A stretch of DNA of 64,000 nucleotides from Paenibacillus contaminans (GTDB lineage: Bacteria > Bacillota > Bacilli > Paenibacillales > NBRC-103111). The notes under the pieces are model-generated. The model was not told where the DNA came from. It ran no database searches and saw only the letters and a list, made by a program, of their open reading frames with translations. The position numbers were made by a program, and so were the translations under genes. Positions 26,230 to 35,336 of this stretch are shown in pieces; positions within the stretch are counted from its first letter, which is position 1; each line of letters opens with the position of its first letter. The DNA lies in NCBI RefSeq assembly GCF_003285015.1, contig NZ_QMFB01000011.1, forward strand, positions 1 through 64,000, given 5' to 3'.

Positions 26230-27090
26230 CTATTCTTTCACGCTGCCCAAGACAATCCCTTGGACAAAAAACCTTTGCAGGAACGGATAGACCAGCAAAA
26301 TCGGCAAGGTTCCGACAAAAATTTGCGCGGCTTTAGCCGTTCGATCGGAAACCTCAGCCATCGTAAGCGCATCCTGGCCGGTCATTTTGGTCAAGTCGAT
26401 CCCCTTGATGATCGTTTGCAAATAGCTTGCAAGCGGGTACTGATCCGGCGTACTCATGTAGATTAATCCGTCGAACCAGGCATTCCAGTGTCCAACCATT
26501 GTAAACAGTCCGACTGTCGCCATAGCCGGCAAAGAAATCGGGACATAAATTCGCCACAAGACCGTCCAGTAACCGGCGCCGTCCATAAAAGCGGATTCTT
26601 CCAATTCTTTCGGTAATCCCCGAAAAAAATTAAGCAATAAAATGATATTAAACACCGGAACGGCGCTTGGCAGCACCAAAGCCCAAATGCTGTTTAATAA
26701 CCCCACATACTTGATCGTCATATACGCAGGAATCAAGCCGCCGCCGAATAAAATGGTAAAAATAAAAAACCAGGCATACACCGTTCTGAATTTCAAATCC
26801 TTGCTTTCCTTGGACAGCGGGTAGGCGATAATGATCGTCAGGAGCATATTAATAACCGAGCCTATTACCAGTCTCTGAAGGGTAACAGCCATAGAGCGCA
26901 GAAATTCCGGTTTCGCCAAAATAAACTCATACGACTTCGTCGTAAATTGAACCGGCCAAAACGTAACGAGCCCGGCGGCCGCAGCGCTGCTTGAGCTGAA
27001 AGAAACGGCTAAAATATGCCACAGCGGAAACAAACACAATAAGGCTACAAACAATAACAGCGTGTAATTAAAAACGGAAAACACTCTCAA
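26230..27090 (-). CDS. CUT1 ABC permease, LplC/YtcP type
   Basis: 286 residues, six membrane segments, TTG start at 27090 nine bases after AAGGAG. The EAA loop reads EESAFMDGAGYWTVLWRIYVPISLPA. Ends IVLGSVKE. Partner of the LplB-type permease 40 bases upstream. This subfamily imports oligosaccharides from plant or bacterial polysaccharides. Confidence 0.93.
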   Translation of the reverse strand: MRVFSVFNYTLLLFVALLCLFPLWHILAVSFSSSSAAAAGLVTFWPVQFTTKSYEFILAKPEFLRSMAVTLQRLVIGSVINMLLTIIIAYPLSKESKDLKFRTVYAWFFIFTILFGGGLIPAYMTIKYVGLLNSIWALVLPSAVPVFNIILLLNFFRGLPKELEESAFMDGAGYWTVLWRIYVPISLPAMATVGLFTMVGHWNAWFDGLIYMSTPDQYPLASYLQTIIKGIDLTKMTGQDALTMAEVSDRTAKAAQIFVGTLPILLVYPFLQRFFVQGIVLGSVKE

Positions 27091-27130
27091 CGCTGAGCAC
27101 TCCTTCCTGCCAAGGATAAACCCGTCTATC

Positions 27131-28027
27131 CTAAAAAATACGGTAATTTGCGAATCGGTAAGCCAGCCAATAGGAAGTTGAGATCAACACAAGCGAAACG
27201 ACCGACTTAAACAATCCGATGGCAGTAGCCAGGCCGTATTGGAAATCGACAAGCCCCATCCGATATACCATCGTATCGATAATATCGCCGCTTTCGTAAA
27301 CAGCCGGGCTATAGAGATTAAATATTTGGTCGAACCCCGCATTCAACACGTTTCCTAAACTGAGCGTTGCAAGCAATATGATAATCGGCCGCATACCGGG
27401 CAGCGTAATATGCCAGGTCTGCTTCCAGCGGTTGGCGCCGTCTATTCGCGCCGCCTCGTATAACGTCGGGTTGATGCTGGTTATGGCCGCCAAATATACA
27501 ATCGTATTGAAACCGAATTCCTTCCAAATATCAGAAAAAACAACCACATAAGGAAACCAGGCGTTCTTCCCCAGAAAGAAGACCGGTTCGATTCCAAACG
27601 CGGACAAAACCTGAGCGACAATGCCTGTCGAGGGGGATAAAATATCGATCAGAATCCCGCCAAGAATAACCCACGATAAAAAATGCGGCAAATAAATGAC
27701 GGTTTGCACACCTCTTTTAAACCACAATTTGCCGATTTCGTTCAACAGCAGCGCCGTAACGAGCGAAGCAAGCAAGCCGGCGATGATTTTCATGAAGGAT
27801 ATAAACACGGTATTTCGCAGGACGATCCGGAAATCCGGCAACTCAAACGCGTATTTGAAGTTGTCTAACCCGACCCACTCCGAGCCGAATAATCCCCGGG
27901 CCGGCACGAATTCTTGAAATGCGATGACAATGCCGATCATCGGTACATAGCTAAAAATGAGCACCAATATGATCCCCGGCAGCAGCATGAAGTGAAGCGG
28001 GAGTTGTCTGATCATTTTTTTATTCAT
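27131..28027 (-). CDS. CUT1 ABC permease, LplB type
   Basis: 298 residues, six membrane segments; the N-terminus LPLHFMLLPGIILVLIFSYVPM and the EAA loop YEAARIDGANRWKQTWHITLPGM are typical of LplB. ATG at 28027 with GGAGA upstream. It follows the binding-lipoprotein gene after an intercistronic hairpin. Confidence 0.93.
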   Translation of the reverse strand: MNKKMIRQLPLHFMLLPGIILVLIFSYVPMIGIVIAFQEFVPARGLFGSEWVGLDNFKYAFELPDFRIVLRNTVFISFMKIIAGLLASLVTALLLNEIGKLWFKRGVQTVIYLPHFLSWVILGGILIDILSPSTGIVAQVLSAFGIEPVFFLGKNAWFPYVVVFSDIWKEFGFNTIVYLAAITSINPTLYEAARIDGANRWKQTWHITLPGMRPIIILLATLSLGNVLNAGFDQIFNLYSPAVYESGDIIDTMVYRMGLVDFQYGLATAIGLFKSVVSLVLISTSYWLAYRFANYRIF

Positions 28028-28064
28028 TAGGAATCAATCTCCTGATCATTTTTTCCTGAAAGGA

Positions 28065-28104
28065 CAAACGGCTGCGTCATTCGAATGAAGACGACAGCCG
28101 TTTG
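28065..28104 (-). terminator. Intercistronic hairpin between binding protein and permease genes
   Basis: CAAACGGCTG / CAGCCGTTTG ten-base stem with further inner pairing and no long T run. Such stems usually stabilise the binding-protein mRNA and reduce read-through into permeases. Confidence 0.65.
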
Positions 28105-28151
28105 CAGGGTAACGAACTTCTCCTCGCAGAGATCCTGTACGCTCGCGCTCC

Positions 28152-29840
28152 TTACTGCTGCGCAGCCCATTCATTCACTTCTTTGGTGATCTCGTCGCCG
28201 CCAAGCTTATGCCAGTTGCTCACAAACACGTCAAACTCGTCGACGCTTTTCTCGCCCATAATGATTTTGGTGAAGGTTTCCATCGTCATCTTGCTCAAGT
28301 TTGCATTTTTTTGACTCATCGATTTGGTTGGAGCGCCAAAAAACTCGGCTTTCTTGACAAGTCCGGCGTCAAGCTTCTCCTTCACAGAAGGCCAGGCGCT
28401 ATCAAGGCCATACATGCCTTCGTTCGTCCAGCTTTTCGGATCGCCGCCGCGATAAGCCATAATTTTATCGTAATAGCCTTTCTCTTCTCCGTTCAGCTTC
28501 GAAGGATCCTTCTTCTCCAGCGCTTCTTTCAAATGCTGATGAATCAATATATTTCCGTCTACAGGAGAGGCATATAAAAGCGGATAATTATTATATAAGA
28601 ACCCGTCTTTCGCTATAAAGAATTTTTCGATATCGGCCGTTTCCGAGTATCCGCGATCAACCAAAATGTTCAATAATTTAACGATCGCTTCGGGATGCGC
28701 AGCGCCTTTCTTTACGACATAATAGTCAGCTGCAGGGAATGCCAGTTGCAGGCTGCTCGGTGTGGAATCGACGGATGGAATGCCGTAAGCTCTCCATTCA
28801 GCTGACGGATCCTGATCCTTAACTGATTGCAAAGGCCATGCCGGATTCCACCATGCGCCATACGACATGCCGATCTTTCCCGAACCAAGCGACTCCATGA
28901 CTTTGCCGCCGTCTTTAACGGCAAACTCCTTGTCGATTTGCCCGGCCCGATACATCTCCTGCAGCTTTGCAAGCGCCGCTTTGACTTCAGGCTGCACGCT
29001 GCCGAACGCCAGCTTGCCGTCCTTGTCTTTAATCCACTGGTCGACATAAGCGTGATAACCGTTAAAGAAAGGCTGCAGATTAGCGAATCCGCCCCCATGA
29101 AGGTCCTTTGTCAAGGCTAACCCGTAAGAATCCTTCTGGTTATTGCCATCCGGATCCTGGTTGGTGAAAGCTTCGGCGATACGGAATACATCTTCCATCG
29201 TTTTCGGTTCCGGCAATCCGAGCTTCTTCAGCCAATCTGCACGAACCCACAGTACTTGAGAGGAATCGTACGGAGAGCCTACGCGAGGCAAAGCCATCAA
29301 TTTCCCGCCGAATGTAGCCGATTTCATTTGGCTTGGATCGCCGTTCATGATTTTTTTCGTTAACGGCGAAGCATACTTTTCGAACACCTGACCTAGATCT
29401 TCCACTTGTCCGGCTTGAACCAGTTGTTTCAATTGAATCGAATCCACAGAGAAAATGTCCGGCAGCTCGCCGGAAGCTATCGAAACGTTCAGCCTTTGAT
29501 TGTAGTCGGAATTGCTTGTCCACAGGTACTTAATCTTAATGCCCAGCTTCTCTTCATATTCCCGGCTCCAAACATTGTTTGTGATGGATTCGCCTTCTCT
29601 GAACTGGATGCTGGTCGGCAAATTTCTGACAGCCGTCACTTCAATGGGTGGATCGTATTTGCCTAACGGATCGAGCGACTGCTTGGTCTCGCTCCCCGCT
29701 TCAGGCGACTGCTTACTCGGCGAATTTCCGTTTGGCGACGGCGATTCGCCTTTAGTCGAGTTCTGCGAGCAAGCGGCAGTCAAAAGCAGCAGACTGGCAC
29801 CAATCATTCCCAGAAGCTTCCGTTTCTTCGTATGCAACAT
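28152..29840 (-). CDS. LipO-type oligosaccharide-binding lipoprotein
   Basis: 562 residues; ATG at 29840 seven bases after AAGGAG. The signal has lipobox LTAAC followed by a Ser/Pro/Asn linker. The long (>500 residue) body with TSNSDYNQRLNVSIASGELPDI matches the LipO subclass that works with LplB/LplC permeases. Second of four genes GH28-binding protein-LplB-LplC, so the ligand is likely a product of the GH28 enzyme, e.g. a uronic-acid oligosaccharide. That is inferred from order only. Confidence 0.92.
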   Translation of the reverse strand: MLHTKKRKLLGMIGASLLLLTAACSQNSTKGESPSPNGNSPSKQSPEAGSETKQSLDPLGKYDPPIEVTAVRNLPTSIQFREGESITNNVWSREYEEKLGIKIKYLWTSNSDYNQRLNVSIASGELPDIFSVDSIQLKQLVQAGQVEDLGQVFEKYASPLTKKIMNGDPSQMKSATFGGKLMALPRVGSPYDSSQVLWVRADWLKKLGLPEPKTMEDVFRIAEAFTNQDPDGNNQKDSYGLALTKDLHGGGFANLQPFFNGYHAYVDQWIKDKDGKLAFGSVQPEVKAALAKLQEMYRAGQIDKEFAVKDGGKVMESLGSGKIGMSYGAWWNPAWPLQSVKDQDPSAEWRAYGIPSVDSTPSSLQLAFPAADYYVVKKGAAHPEAIVKLLNILVDRGYSETADIEKFFIAKDGFLYNNYPLLYASPVDGNILIHQHLKEALEKKDPSKLNGEEKGYYDKIMAYRGGDPKSWTNEGMYGLDSAWPSVKEKLDAGLVKKAEFFGAPTKSMSQKNANLSKMTMETFTKIIMGEKSVDEFDVFVSNWHKLGGDEITKEVNEWAAQQ

Positions 29841-29899
29841 AGTAACACTCCTTTAAAAATAGATTAACAGCATCTGACCAAGCTCTCTGCATCAAATCA

Positions 29900-31396
29900 T
29901 CATTCTATCCCTATCTCCTGACCGACTTCCTCGCCGACTGCCAGACGATTGCCGGCTTGACTCAGGTCATTGCCCGCCAAACGGATGTTGCCTGACTTGG
30001 AGCCCGAAACTTCCAAGAAAACGCTCGTTCCGGGCAAAGCCCGGCAATTGGCCAAGTAGCCTGACTGCACCTGCAGGAACCGAATTGCCGGTACGGAAGG
30101 ATCCCCGCCTGCCTGCTTGCCGCTGAAGCCTATAATCTGCAAGTCCTCAATCTCCTTGCAATCGATTGCGCTCCAGCTTTCCTCCAGGCTGCCGCCGATC
30201 CATGTCACCTCGACATGGTTCAGCCTGATTTTTCGGGCGTACCGGAAATATAAGGCATACGGTGCAAAATGATGATGCGCGTAGGATGGAATCGGCTCCG
30301 GAACCTCCAGCCCATAAAGTTTCCTCTTGGCGGCCACTTCAAACTGGATCCCGGAAAGGACGATGTCTTCTATGCAATCATCCGGCATGCCGATCACGGT
30401 ACACGCGCCGTTGGAGCGAACCGTCCATTGCTGCAGCTGAATCCGCCGCACGGTTCCCTTGCCGGTCATGATGAATATGGCGGTTCCTTCCTGCTCCATT
30501 CGGGCCGTTATGTTGGACACGTTAATTCTCTCGATCAGACCGTTCTCTGCCGTTACATTTACAACGCCCGCCGCATTGGCTACCGAGCAGTTGTTTATCG
30601 CAATGTCGCTGATCTCGCTGTAGATCTCCTTATGCATCCAGGGATCGAGTCCGGTATAAATGCGAAACGCGTTAACCGAAGTCTCGAAGGTACAATCGGT
30701 AATCGTGAAGTGCTGCGAATTTTTTTGTCCGTTGCTGTCAATCGCTATGGAATCGTCGCCCGTGAGAAAATGGCAGGAAGCGATGTGTACGAAGCGGCAG
30801 GAACTGAAATGAAAACCGTCGCTGTTCGGTCCATAAAAATCGTTGATAATTTGCAAGCCATGCAGGTTAACTCGCTCGCAGTCGATGATCCATCCCGAAT
30901 AAACAGGGGAGGAACGGATCTGGATATCCTTGATTTGGATATCGGAGCAATCCTCCAACAGAATCATCATGGGACGCCATTCTTTCGGCACATACCGCGC
31001 AGGCGTCGAATTCCATCCTTCGCCAATGGCTTCTTTGGCTTCCCAGAACGCCTGATCTTGTCCGTCCATACAGCCTCTGCCCGCGATCGTAATATTCGAA
31101 ACGTTTTTTCCGTACAGCAGTCCGGGGTACATCGTCGAATTGGCGCAATTCGAATAAATCTCGGCAAAGTAAAAATCCTCTTTGTCTGTACTGGATAACA
31201 ATACCGCCCCCGCTTCCAGCCATAACGTCATATGATCTTTTAACAATAACGTCCCAACCAAAAATCTGCCCGGCGGAATGTAAACCGTGCCGCCGCCCGC
31301 TTCCGCACATGCGTTGATGGCAGCTTGTACGGCGGCCGTGTCCTTGGATATACCGTCGCCTGCGGCACCATAAGCTTTAATGTTAAAAACGTTCAA
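29900..31396 (-). CDS. GH28-type pectin-lyase-fold glycosidase (polygalacturonase-like)
   Basis: 498 residues from a TTG at 31396, ten bases after GGGGGAG. The start FNIKAYGAAGDGISKDTAAV is typical of GH28. Family motifs are present in variant form: NSDGFH (191-196, for NTD), GDDSIAI (213-219) and RIY (~244-246, for RIK). The rest is a right-handed beta-helix. There is no signal peptide, so it probably acts inside the cell on imported oligosaccharides, consistent with its place directly before the transporter genes. GH28 enzymes cleave galacturonan or rhamnogalacturonan linkages; which one cannot be told. The regulator operator at 31510-31553 lies upstream. Confidence 0.85.
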   Translation of the reverse strand: MNVFNIKAYGAAGDGISKDTAAVQAAINACAEAGGGTVYIPPGRFLVGTLLLKDHMTLWLEAGAVLLSSTDKEDFYFAEIYSNCANSTMYPGLLYGKNVSNITIAGRGCMDGQDQAFWEAKEAIGEGWNSTPARYVPKEWRPMMILLEDCSDIQIKDIQIRSSPVYSGWIIDCERVNLHGLQIINDFYGPNSDGFHFSSCRFVHIASCHFLTGDDSIAIDSNGQKNSQHFTITDCTFETSVNAFRIYTGLDPWMHKEIYSEISDIAINNCSVANAAGVVNVTAENGLIERINVSNITARMEQEGTAIFIMTGKGTVRRIQLQQWTVRSNGACTVIGMPDDCIEDIVLSGIQFEVAAKRKLYGLEVPEPIPSYAHHHFAPYALYFRYARKIRLNHVEVTWIGGSLEESWSAIDCKEIEDLQIIGFSGKQAGGDPSVPAIRFLQVQSGYLANCRALPGTSVFLEVSGSKSGNIRLAGNDLSQAGNRLAVGEEVGQEIGIE

Positions 31397-31482
31397 TTTG
31401 ATTAGTCTCCCCCTCTAACACATAACTGACGGCACCCTGTTCCGTGCGGCTTTCTCCGAACAAGTTAATCCGCTTGTGTGTA

Positions 31483-31553
31483 AGTATAGGGGATCCGGCA
31501 AACAGCCAGATACGGGAAACTTGTTACTTTCTTTGTCTTCTGTTTACAACTTG
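31483..31553 (-). promoter_or_regulatory. Regulator-binding site and -10 box of the GH28/transporter operon
   Basis: A 44-bp block 31510-31553 starts CAAGTTGTAAACAGAAGAC on the minus strand and matches 36 of 44 bases at 33362-33405. A TATACT (31483-31488) lies 65 bases after the block start, as at the other site. Probably an activator site for the adjacent AraC-type regulator. Confidence 0.7.
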
Positions 31554-31577
31554 CACGTTCATCGGAATCGGAAGCGA

Positions 31578-33266
31578 TTAGTGATCCAATTCGCGAAACT
31601 CCGTTGGCGTCAAATTTGTCGCCCTTTTGAAAAAACGGGTAAAATAGGCGGACGATTCGAATCCGAGGACATCGGAAATTTCGTGAACCTTCAGCTGATG
31701 CTGCCGAAGCAGCTCCTTCGCCTTTAGCAGCCTTACCTCCAGGATATATTCGGAAAGCCCCTTGCCAGTCATCTGCTTGTAAAGCCTGGATAAATACGAG
31801 CGATTGAATCCCGCTACTTCCGCAATACGCGTAAGCGACAAATCCCCGGCCAGATTTTGTTCTACGTATCGCTTGATTTTACGGATTACCTCCCGGTCGC
31901 GTTCAGCCAGATCCGCGGTTTTATGGGAAAAGATCCGTTCGGCCGTTTGCTGCAAAAATCGCGTCGCTTCATCCCAGCCTTCGTGCTCCTCCATTCGGGT
32001 CAGCTTGTGAATATCCAGCCGGCTGTCCAAGTCATGCATAGTTCCCGACTGATGCAAATAAGCAAGGTAGATCGAAACCAGCGCATAATACAGATGCAAT
32101 TTCAAGCCGTTTGACACATAATCCGGTTCCTGAGCCAGCTTCATCAGCTCAAAGAACAGCCCGAAGAAATGCTCGCGCTGTCCGGTTTCCAGATAGGTTT
32201 CCAGCATCGATATTTTTCCTAGCTGCAGTTGCACCGAAGCGTCGGGCTTCGATTCAGCCTGCTCCTCATCTTCCAAATTGCTTTCCGATAAGGCGATTTC
32301 CTGACGCATGGCGCAATCGATTAGCAGCAATCGTCTCAAGCGCTTGAACTTTTGCCGGCAAGCCTGCCAAGGCACTGCTTCCTTGGCAGCCAGCATGGAA
32401 ATCGTCAAATCCAAATATTGCTTGCAAGCAGCCAATACGGATTCCAAAATATTGTTCACAAACAAAGCGATTCGCTTCGGCGGCGGAAGGGTACTTTGGA
32501 CGGCGCCGCTTGCCCCTCGTTCTCCCGGATCCTTCGCCTGGATCAGCAATACCAGCTTGGATTGTTCATAGGTTAGCGGATACAATTCCGCTATCGGACT
32601 CAAATATTCTTGAACGATATTTGTCATTGCATATAACATGAGCGTTTGATCGGAAGCATGTATTTTATTCCCCCAATCGTCGACCCGAACCAAAACCAAG
32701 AGTACCGGACGATCAGGGCTCAAAGGAATTTCGAGTTCCTCCATTTGTCGCAAAAATTGTTGATCGTCGCTGCTCCCCTCTCCTTGCAGGAGCTCCCACA
32801 TAAACTCTTTTTGCAAAACGGGCAGCGCCTGTTTCAGTCTATTGCCGGCCTGCGCCATAAAAGCGTTGATTTCAAACTGCCGTTCCAGACGCCCGATGAC
32901 TTTATGAACGGCTTGAATGATTGTCGCATCCTCTTCCGTTTTCAGAATATAATCGGCGCCCTCATTTCGCATGGCTTCTTGGGCATAATGAAAGTCATTA
33001 TAGCCGGTTAGAAAAATAAACTGACAACCCGGCCACAGCTCCTTCACCTGTCGTTGAAGCTCAAGGCCCGACATCCCGGGCATTCGAATATCGGACATCA
33101 CGATATCCACCGGGTGGCGCTGAAGAAATTCATAGGCTTCCAGCCCGGAATACGCTCGAAATATTTCCAGCTGCAGATCGGGCTCATCCTCAAATAAACT
33201 GACCAAACCGTTGACGATGGCCCTCTCGTCATCCACAATCAGCATTTTATATACGGACGATGACAT
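31578..33266 (-). CDS. YesN-type AraC-family response regulator
   Basis: 562 residues; ATG at 33266 after AGGAGAG. Receiver ~1-125 with Asp in IVMSDIRMPGMSGLE; C-terminal double helix-turn-helix (LSLTRIAEVAGFNRSYLSRLYKQ; EISDVLGFESSAYFTRFFKR). It follows the sensor kinase by 153 bases, with its own promoter and operator copy in the gap (33336-33405), so autoregulation is likely. Expected to activate the GH28/transporter operon immediately downstream. Confidence 0.93.
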   Translation of the reverse strand: MSSSVYKMLIVDDERAIVNGLVSLFEDEPDLQLEIFRAYSGLEAYEFLQRHPVDIVMSDIRMPGMSGLELQRQVKELWPGCQFIFLTGYNDFHYAQEAMRNEGADYILKTEEDATIIQAVHKVIGRLERQFEINAFMAQAGNRLKQALPVLQKEFMWELLQGEGSSDDQQFLRQMEELEIPLSPDRPVLLVLVRVDDWGNKIHASDQTLMLYAMTNIVQEYLSPIAELYPLTYEQSKLVLLIQAKDPGERGASGAVQSTLPPPKRIALFVNNILESVLAACKQYLDLTISMLAAKEAVPWQACRQKFKRLRRLLLIDCAMRQEIALSESNLEDEEQAESKPDASVQLQLGKISMLETYLETGQREHFFGLFFELMKLAQEPDYVSNGLKLHLYYALVSIYLAYLHQSGTMHDLDSRLDIHKLTRMEEHEGWDEATRFLQQTAERIFSHKTADLAERDREVIRKIKRYVEQNLAGDLSLTRIAEVAGFNRSYLSRLYKQMTGKGLSEYILEVRLLKAKELLRQHQLKVHEISDVLGFESSAYFTRFFKRATNLTPTEFRELDH

Positions 33267-33335
33267 GGGAACGACTCTCCTTTACAAACTTCCTTATACG
33301 AATTGCGAATCGATCGGAGCGGAAGGATGACAATA

Positions 33336-33405
33336 ATTGTACGTCACCTAAAAAAGCTTAACTACGTGAAATCCGTTACTTCTTTTGTCTTCCGTTTACA
33401 ACTTG
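33336..33405 (-). promoter_or_regulatory. Second copy of the regulator site, with -10 box, before the regulator gene
   Basis: Block 33362-33405 begins CAAGTTGTAAACGGAAGAC; TACAAT lies at 33336-33341, 64 bases on. Near-identical geometry to 31483-31553 argues for a true shared activator site. Confidence 0.7.
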
Positions 33406-33419
33406 ACCGGCCAGCATGA

Positions 33420-35168
33420 TCAAGAGCCAGGTTCCGGCTCCAAACGGATTTTCATTTCTACGCGCAAACCGCCGATGGACGCTCTGGAAACGGATAGGCC
33501 GTAAGCCTCGCCGAATTTCAATTGCAGCCTGCGGTGAACATTCAAGATACCGGTTGTTTCAATCAAATCATTCTTCTGGTGAAGCAAACGATCCAATTCG
33601 CCGATCTGCTCATTCGTCATTTCCCGCCCGTTATCCTCGACAGCAATGATCAAATCCTGATCCTGTTGAATGAATTCAACACAGACAAGCCCGTCCGCTA
33701 TCGTTTCCTTCAAGCCGTGCTCATATGCGTTCTCCATAATCGGCTGCAGGATCAGCCTGGGAACACGAACCGGCTTGCATGCCTCCGGAACATCCGCGAA
33801 GCGAGTCTCAATGCGTTGATCGAAACGAAACATTTGGATTTGAACATAGGCCAACGTATGCTTAACTTCCTCATCCAACGCCACCTCATCCGAGCCGCTG
33901 CGCGTGATGTAGCGGAAATATTCCCCGAGATGACGGGCCAGCCGGATAACGTTGTCGATATCGGGAATTTTGGCCATTCGATAGAGAACGAAATAACTGT
34001 TATACAAGAAATGCGGATTGACTTGCGATTGCAATTGCTTCAATTCCGCTCTCTGCGAACGAATCTTCTGCTCGTAAACTTCCTTAATCAGAACATTCAG
34101 CTCGCTGACCATGGCATTGAAGCGAGTGTATAAATAGCTGAACTCATCCTCTTGCCGGCGATGAATGGCCACGCTTAAATCTCCGTTTTCCACTTTGCGG
34201 AAAGCCTGAACCATCCTGCGTATCGGTTGATGAATCAGCCGGTACGTCCAGAAGGAAAACGCAAGCACTACGCCTGCGGATGCCAGGGATACCCACCAAA
34301 ACCAATGCCGATTCGTTTTTAGAGGCCCTAATACTTCATCTTCCGGGAAATATACCAGTGTAGTAGATTGCAAGGCGGCCGAACGTTCATAAATAACCAA
34401 GTAATTTTGCCCGTTCATCTTCCGATGGATCGTCCCGCTCTGCGCCTCTTCCGGAACGCTTTTCATTTGTTCGAGCAGCATTCGTTCCTCATCGGACGGA
34501 GCTTCATTGCCGTATACGGCCCATGTTCCATTGTTATCGAACAAAATGGCTCCGCCCAGCCCCGTATTATCGATTTGCTGCAGCGATAAACGAATCTTTT
34601 CCTCGGAAAGCTGAAGCTTGAATGTCAAAAGCGGTTCCGCATCATTTAAATTCCATTCCGGGGAAATGCCGCCGATCAATATGCGGCCATCCCAGGATAC
34701 GATTGGATGAACGAAGTTGGATTGCTTGAGAATTTTCAATTCGTCGGGCGGAGGTGAATCGACATAGCCTGTAGAAGAAATCGTTCTATCGATAAGCGGA
34801 ATATGCACATGCACGTCATCGATGTATAGACTGGAGGTTTTCAGCAGGTTAAGCCGGGTCTTGATTCGCAGGATGGCCTCAGCGAATTGATAATCGCTCA
34901 TCTGCTCGGGAACGAAGCTTAGCTCCATAAGATCGCTATCGTACAAGTATTCATGCTTCAGCTTAATAATTCGCTTCAGATCCGTTTCGAACGTGCTGTG
35001 ATAGAAATGAACGCGCGACTTCAACGACTCCTCGATTTCCGTTTTGATCGTTCGGACGCCTGAGTTGTTCATTGCCAAATTAAGCATGTAGAGAGAACCG
35101 ATTATGGCCAGAAAAGATAGAAACAGTTTTGGAAAAATCGTCATTTTGTAATTTCTGACTCGATACAA
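33420..35168 (-). CDS. YesM-type sensor histidine kinase
   Basis: 582 residues. TTG start at 35168 with GGTGATG close upstream; the ATG at 35144 is an alternative. Membrane segments ~12-30 and ~285-305 enclose a ~250-residue extracellular sensor. HAMP ~305-360, then the His motif SQVNPHFLYNSYFVLYRM and an ATPase domain with ENAYEHGL and DNGREM. Cognate of the next regulator, with which it controls the GH28 locus. Divergent from the gene at 35337. Confidence 0.92.
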   Translation of the reverse strand: MYRVRNYKMTIFPKLFLSFLAIIGSLYMLNLAMNNSGVRTIKTEIEESLKSRVHFYHSTFETDLKRIIKLKHEYLYDSDLMELSFVPEQMSDYQFAEAILRIKTRLNLLKTSSLYIDDVHVHIPLIDRTISSTGYVDSPPPDELKILKQSNFVHPIVSWDGRILIGGISPEWNLNDAEPLLTFKLQLSEEKIRLSLQQIDNTGLGGAILFDNNGTWAVYGNEAPSDEERMLLEQMKSVPEEAQSGTIHRKMNGQNYLVIYERSAALQSTTLVYFPEDEVLGPLKTNRHWFWWVSLASAGVVLAFSFWTYRLIHQPIRRMVQAFRKVENGDLSVAIHRRQEDEFSYLYTRFNAMVSELNVLIKEVYEQKIRSQRAELKQLQSQVNPHFLYNSYFVLYRMAKIPDIDNVIRLARHLGEYFRYITRSGSDEVALDEEVKHTLAYVQIQMFRFDQRIETRFADVPEACKPVRVPRLILQPIMENAYEHGLKETIADGLVCVEFIQQDQDLIIAVEDNGREMTNEQIGELDRLLHQKNDLIETTGILNVHRRLQLKFGEAYGLSVSRASIGGLRVEMKIRLEPEPGS

Positions 35169-35336
35169 AGGACATCACCCTTAGCTAAGTTTTTAAAGGT
35201 TTTCCCTATATTACACTACGTGAACTATTTATATCATTTATTGCAGGCGAAGGACGGAGTTTTATTTTCCAGGTTGAATCGCGCCCGGATGCGTGATGTA
35301 GTATAATGGGGCTATTAACGAATGGAGGTATAGCCT

